The notes under the pieces are model-generated. The model saw only the letters and a program-made list of their open reading frames with translations, had not been told where the DNA came from and made no database searches. 64,000 nucleotides of DNA from Hyphomicrobiales bacterium (GTDB lineage: Bacteria; Pseudomonadota; Alphaproteobacteria; Rhizobiales; Rhizobiaceae): NCBI GenBank assembly GCA_900471925.1, contig UCGV01000013.1, positions 1 through 64,000 of the forward strand, given 5' to 3'. Position 1 is the stretch's first letter, and every line of letters begins with the position of its first letter. Made by a program: the position numbers and the translations under genes. Shown one piece after another: positions 60,389 to 64,000 of this stretch.

Positions 60389-61300
60389 TCAGCTCGCCTT
60401 GCGCTGCGTTGCAGCCTTTGCAGCTGTGGACTTCGCCGTCGCCCCACGCGCGGCGCGTTCCCGTGCCGTCCCGGTGTTGGCGTTGGCGGCTGTGCGTTTT
60501 GGCTTGTCCGCAGCGGCCTTCATCATCATGCCTGCGCTCTCGCGGAGCGCATCCAGCAAGTCGTTCGGCTTGGAGACCGCCACCTTCTTCTGCGTTGGAA
60601 GAGCCTTGCCCTCGATCTTGGCCTTTACCAGATCGGCGAGGGCCGCTTCGTATCGGTCATCGAATGTTGCCGGATCGAACTCACCCTTTTTGGTGCTGAT
60701 GATGTGTTTGGCGAGATCGAGCATCTCTCCCTCGATCTTAAGCTTCGGCATCTCCTCGAATGCCTTCGCGCTCGACCTGACTTCATAGTCGTAGTTCAGA
60801 GTGGTTACGATCAGACCCTTGCCGTGAGGGCGTATCAGCACCGAGCGCATCCGCCTGAAGAGGACGGTGCGGGCTATAGCCGCGACATTCGACTTCTTCA
60901 TGCCGTCGCGAAGCGCGGCGAAGGCGTCTGCCCCCATCTTGTCCGGTGTCAGATAGTAGGGCTTGTCGAAATAGACATCGTCGACGTCGGAGCAGGGGAT
61001 GAAAGCCTCGACCTCGAGCGTCTTGTTGCTTTCAGGGATAGCGGCGGCAATCTCCTCGGGATCGATGATGATGTATTGACCGTTCTCAATTTCGAACCCC
61101 TTGGTCTGCGCCTCTTTCTCAACCCGTTCTTCGGTCTCGCTGTCGACGAACACACGATTGACTCGATTGCCCGTGGCTTTGTTGATGGTGTTAAACGTGA
61201 TCCGGTCGGAGGTGGATGCCGCGGTATAGAGCGCCGCCCCGCACGTGACTTCGCCGAATTTTATGAAGCCCTTCCACTGCGCACGTTGTCCTGAGACCAT
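60389..61300 (-). CDS. ku: Ku protein, 303 aa
   Basis: A second Ku paralog, first gene of the operon: WKGFIKFGEVTCGAALYT, DRITFNTINKATGNRVNRVFVDSET, GFEIENGQYIIIDPEEIAAA, VDDVYFDKPYYLTPD. Its C-terminal extension is longer and rich in Lys, Ala and Arg (AAADKPKRTAANANTG..., ATAKSTAAKAATQRKAS), of the kind known to help Ku thread along DNA. Start at the ATG eight bases after GGAG. A relaxed RpoE2-type promoter lies 33 bases upstream. LigD is encoded far away in the same window. Confidence 0.92.
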   Translation of the reverse strand: MVSGQRAQWKGFIKFGEVTCGAALYTAASTSDRITFNTINKATGNRVNRVFVDSETEERVEKEAQTKGFEIENGQYIIIDPEEIAAAIPESNKTLEVEAFIPCSDVDDVYFDKPYYLTPDKMGADAFAALRDGMKKSNVAAIARTVLFRRMRSVLIRPHGKGLIVTTLNYDYEVRSSAKAFEEMPKLKIEGEMLDLAKHIISTKKGEFDPATFDDRYEAALADLVKAKIEGKALPTQKKVAVSKPNDLLDALRESAGMMMKAAADKPKRTAANANTGTARERAARGATAKSTAAKAATQRKAS

Positions 61301-61332
61301 GACCAATACTCCGAATCACTAATACGCGACTC

Positions 61333-61358
61333 AAAGACGTGTCAGGGTGATTCGTTCC
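61333..61358 (-). promoter_or_regulatory. Relaxed RpoE2-like promoter of the ku operon
   Basis: GGAAC, 17 bases, then CTTT on the minus strand, so GGAAC-N18/19-TT is kept. It ends 33 bases before the first ku start. Stress control of NHEJ by RpoE2 has been described in Sinorhizobium meliloti. Confidence 0.45.
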
Positions 61359-61374
61359 GACTTGAAACGAATCA
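61348..61374. repeat. Inverted repeat overlapping the ku -35 region
   Basis: TGATTCGTT and AACGAATCA form a perfect 9-bp stem with a 9-base loop; Ts follow on the plus strand. It encloses the GGAAC of the candidate ku promoter, so it may be a repressor site or a terminator shielding the ku operon. Confidence 0.55.
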
Positions 61375-61378
61375 TTTT

Positions 61379-62039
61379 TCAACGGCTTAAGAAATTTCTC
61401 TCCGAAATCGATCCTATTCTATCGCGACCGCAGATTGGTATGGCGGAAACGAGTAGCGCCTCAGTACTTGCGACGACACCTTCTCTCTGGTGTCATTGGT
61501 GTCAGCGCGCGTCTTGGCATCGGCTTCGTGCCCAAATGGACGCAGGTCCGAGCTGGAGACGGTAGGGGGCGATTTCAAGATTGGGCTCGCTATCGCCTGG
61601 ATCAGGAATTATCCGACCACTGACCATCACGGCATTATCGATATCGCCAGGTCGCTGGCGCAGCCCGGCAGGTGGGGAAGAACTGCCGGCGAATAGCAGC
61701 TACGATGGCGACCAGCTGCGGTCGCGGCTGAAATCGCAACACGCGGCGCGGGGCAGTCGCTCCCGCTTGTCCTTCGGAGCGCTTCGCTCAAGCTTCTGCC
61801 GCTGCCCTCCCTCGCGCCCGCGTGGGACGCGAATTCCCGCTTTTCGGCTTGCGAGCGCGCCGCCGCTTCTCTAATCGGCGTGTTAAGGTCAAGTTCTTTC
61901 GTAACTTCCTGCTCGATGCGGCATTGTGCGTTTCTCGCGGCCCGTGCTTCTCTCCGGGATCGGCAAACAGCCCTCCCACCATGGGGTTCAGAAGATGACG
62001 TGGCCCAATCTATGCTGCAACCTGATGATCGTATTGTCA
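61379..62039. other. Interval without a supported gene
   Basis: About 660 bases between the ku promoter and the IS110 element. Some frames are rich in Arg and Ser and lack motifs. Confidence 0.4.
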
Positions 62040-62155
62040 TCGGAATAGCGGCCGCACGAACTCACATCACCATCGTCCGCGAGGGACGTCTTCCGCCGCT
62101 GAGCGGAACTTTGAAATTGCTTTCCTGGTTCGCCTTGAAATTGTGCCTTCTACAG

Positions 62156-63193
62156 TCAGGCGCCAGGCGCCTGCTCCCGCGTCCAGCGGAATTCTGAGCC
62201 GTCTACCCACATCCTATGCATCACCACCGCAAGCCTTCGTGCCAATGCAACGGTGGCTTTCTTTCTGCCATGCCGTTTTGCAATGTTCATTGCCCACGCC
62301 TTGAGCCAATACCACTTCACCAAGCGAGTCAGCATGGTTTGCGCCGCCTCATATAGAAGCGATCGCATCATGGCATCACCGCACCGAGAAATGTGGCCGA
62401 TCCGGTTGCTTTCGCCGGACTGGTTGAGCACCGGCGTTAGCCCCAACACGGCTCCTACTGCCCGCGAATTGCGGAACCGGCTAGGAACGTCGATCGTCGA
62501 GATGTAGGCGAGCGAGACGACGGGTCCAACCCCCGGCACTGTCATCAGGCGCTTGCAAACTTGATCACGCTTCGCCTCGCGAACAACCTGCTTGTCCAAT
62601 TTGGCGAACTCTTCGCGTAGCGTTCGCCTTCCAGCAAGCAGAGGTTCGATGATCAACGCCAGATCAGGATCCGTTTCTACGAGTTCGCGTATCCTGTTCT
62701 CGAACATTCCTCCAGAGGCCGCGCCGACCTTCAGTCCGAAATTGCGCAGAAGCCCACGCATGTCGTTTTCGAGAGCCACCGCCTTTTCCAGCAACAGCGC
62801 GCGAGCCGTCAGCAAAGCGCGGCGCTTCTGGCTCGTAAGCGTCTTTACATGCACGGTCTTGAAAAGGCCGACCCGCATCATCTGCGCTATTCCACGAGCG
62901 TCGTTGCGGTCACTTTTGTTTGTCTGCGAAGCTTTCAAGAAACCCTTCGTATGACGTGTCTCGATACAAAATACCGGGAGGCCGGCCTTCGCTAATCCAT
63001 CGAAAAGCCATTGAGACATTGGCCCTGCCTCCAGGCCCACCCGTTCTAAGGGGAGTGCGGGATCATTCAAGGCATCAATCAAATCGTCCGGGTGAGACAT
63101 CACCTTTCTCTCTCGGCAGGTCCCTCCGCTTGCGTTGACAATACAGACGCTCGTTTCTTTGACAGAGACGTCGAGGCCGGCGTAATATTGCAT
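62156..63193 (-). mobile_element. IS110-family transposase, 345 aa
   Basis: An intact IS110-type recombinase. The RuvC-like N-terminal DEDD domain shows YYAGLDVSVKETSVCIV (first D), VGLEAGPMSQWLFDGL (E) and SDRNDARGIAQMMRVG (D-x-x-D); the C-terminal Tnp20 domain has MTVPGVGPVVSLAYIS and SGESNRIGHISRCGDAMMRSLLYEAA with its conserved Ser. The start is the ATG before QYYAGLDVS; an upstream start 16 codons earlier is in the non-coding end. IS110 elements lack inverted repeats and carry a non-coding end region encoding a bridge RNA; the 200 bases on either side are candidates. Element ends were not fixed. Confidence 0.88.
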
Positions 63194-63405
63194 GGCTGCG
63201 CTTCCTTTTTCTGATGCTTGTGGCTGATACGAACAGACCACGTTTTACCATCAGCTCGGAGCGCAGCACCTTCCTTTCCGATCAGCGAAGATGGGGCACG
63301 AAGCCGATTACCCCATCTATGCTGAAAGCTCCGATCCGCTTCTATGTCAGTTGGTTCGGTCACCAAGGATCGATCGCCGTGCTTCAGGCCAAGCGATCCG
63401 ACCTC

Positions 63406-63774
63406 TCAATTCCAAGAGGTCAACCGGGAGGTACTGTTTCTGGGTTCGTCAGCGGCTTTTTTGAGCGTCGCCATCGGAATCCACTCGTCCGATCCAGGAA
63501 AGCGGACATGCCAGTAGGCCCATCCGTTTAAATGCGCAGGCCTACCCCTTCGATCTAAAGCCAGCGCGGTGGCGGCCTGCGACAGCGTATCGAATTTCTT
63601 GCCATCGACGACGAGTTTTCCCATGACGAAACGCCCAAAGAAATTTTGTTGTCCCCTCATATAGGACATCTTGGCGTCTGACCCGTCCGGAATGGTCACA
63701 CCTTCCGACGTCCAGGCGGTTCCACTCTCTGGAGCTGCCTTATCGCTCTGTCGTTGTGTCATCGCAACTTTCAT
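63406..63774 (-). CDS. Hypothetical protein with RAMA-like C-terminal motif, 122 aa
   Basis: The C-terminal part (FVMGKLVVDGKKFDTLSQAATALALDRRGRPAHLNGWAYWHVRFPGSDEWIPM) has the G-x-x-F-x-T-L-S-x-A-A and N-G-W-x-[YF]-W motifs of RAMA-type domains, found in restriction and DNA-modification contexts. The N-terminal 50 residues are hydrophilic. ATG at residue 1 or residue 5 may start it. It is next to the IS110 element, which may have moved it or truncated its neighbour. Function unproven. Confidence 0.55.
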   Translation of the reverse strand: MKVAMTQRQSDKAAPESGTAWTSEGVTIPDGSDAKMSYMRGQQNFFGRFVMGKLVVDGKKFDTLSQAATALALDRRGRPAHLNGWAYWHVRFPGSDEWIPMATLKKAADEPRNSTSRLTSWN

Positions 63775-63885
63775 AATCTGAACCCTCGCTCGAAGGGCAC
63801 GGAGTTCCGTGGATTGCGCGGCGATGGGGCGCCACGGCTTATATGGAAGTTTGTAGTTAGATCGGAATAAAGCCTTTCCAAGACG

Positions 63886-64000
63886 ATGGCAGAGTCGGGC
63901 AAGTCATCGGAAAAAGATGTCGGACGACATGAGAAGAAAAGGATGAAGCCCGTGCTCATGCCGGTGCCCACGCGGTCCGAGAGCGCAAAGCGACAATATG
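63886..64000 (+). CDS. Possible 5' end of a gene cut by the window edge
   Basis: From an ATG the frame stays open for 38 codons (MAESGKSSEKDVGRHEKKRMKPVLMPVPTRSESAKRQY) to the edge. It is basic and hydrophilic, with no motif and no strong ribosome binding site, so it is only a candidate. Confidence 0.25.
   Translation, partial: MAESGKSSEKDVGRHEKKRMKPVLMPVPTRSESAKRQY

Noticed and set aside
59775..61294. Two long plus-strand open frames
   Set aside because: Antisense to both ku genes, with no ribosome binding site or motif.
1..64000. CRISPR arrays, tRNA or rRNA genes, repABC-type replication genes, conjugation genes
   Set aside because: No regularly spaced repeats, cloverleaf-like segments, rRNA sequence or related proteins were seen. 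Absence was judged by eye, not by search.

Overview
The window looks like accessory DNA (megaplasmid, chromid or chromosomal island) of a Rhizobiales bacterium, most like Rhizobium, Sinorhizobium or Agrobacterium. The evidence is GC-rich coding with strong GC third-position bias, rhizobial small-protein families (DUF982, DUF6894, DUF2188, DUF2171, DUF1206), a ROSE-like RNA thermometer before hsp20, a Tat-exported PaoABC-type aldehyde oxidoreductase, two ku genes plus ligD, and repeated GGAAC-N16-(C/G)GTT promoters of the alphaproteobacterial general stress sigma factor (EcfG/RpoE2). No tRNA, rRNA, CRISPR array or replication origin was seen.

Layout. 0-12 kb: small stress-type proteins, an FAD/NAD(P) oxidoreductase, a MOSC protein, a DUF1206 membrane protein and a cardiolipin-synthase-like enzyme, among many broken genes (topoisomerase IB in two separate pieces, DUF2188, ABC ATPase), ending in an intact YefM-YoeB-type toxin-antitoxin pair. 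12-21 kb: a broken ParE toxin, a large chemoreceptor, a GAF histidine kinase, a Na+/H+ antiporter and an exported esterase. 21-24 kb: a decay zone with an IS5-type transposase remnant, a truncated SDR, an isochorismatase-like remnant and a LigD remnant. 24-35 kb: hsp20 with its thermometer and two followers, full-length ligD, small proteins, a PAS-GGDEF-EAL protein, a DUF2934-receiver fusion and a Crp/Fnr regulator. 36-41.4 kb: paoABC, an XdhC-type maturation factor and a MocA-like cytidylyltransferase, closed by a strong terminator. 41.6-52 kb: DUF982, GST, two divergent operons around cyclopropane-fatty-acid-synthase-like methyltransferases, an alpha/beta hydrolase and a class III nucleotide cyclase. 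52-64 kb: a deleted nhaA, a small exported Asn/Gly/Ser-rich protein, a receiver protein, a second Crp/Fnr regulator, a coupled pair of tiny genes, an MFS transporter, two ku genes with a third coupled small gene, an IS110 transposase and a possible RAMA-like protein.

How it fits together. The unifying theme is stress survival. Eight close matches to the EcfG/RpoE2 promoter lie 9-48 bases upstream of start codons in the correct orientation, mostly before small proteins of unknown function; weaker matches lie before the ku operon, a second small-protein gene, a Crp/Fnr gene and the cyclase. NHEJ repair (Ku plus LigD), Hsp20, cardiolipin and cyclopropane lipid remodelling and aldehyde detoxification fit the same theme. 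The many frameshifted or truncated copies show a region under active gene turnover. Starts, domains and motifs were read by eye; no database search was possible.
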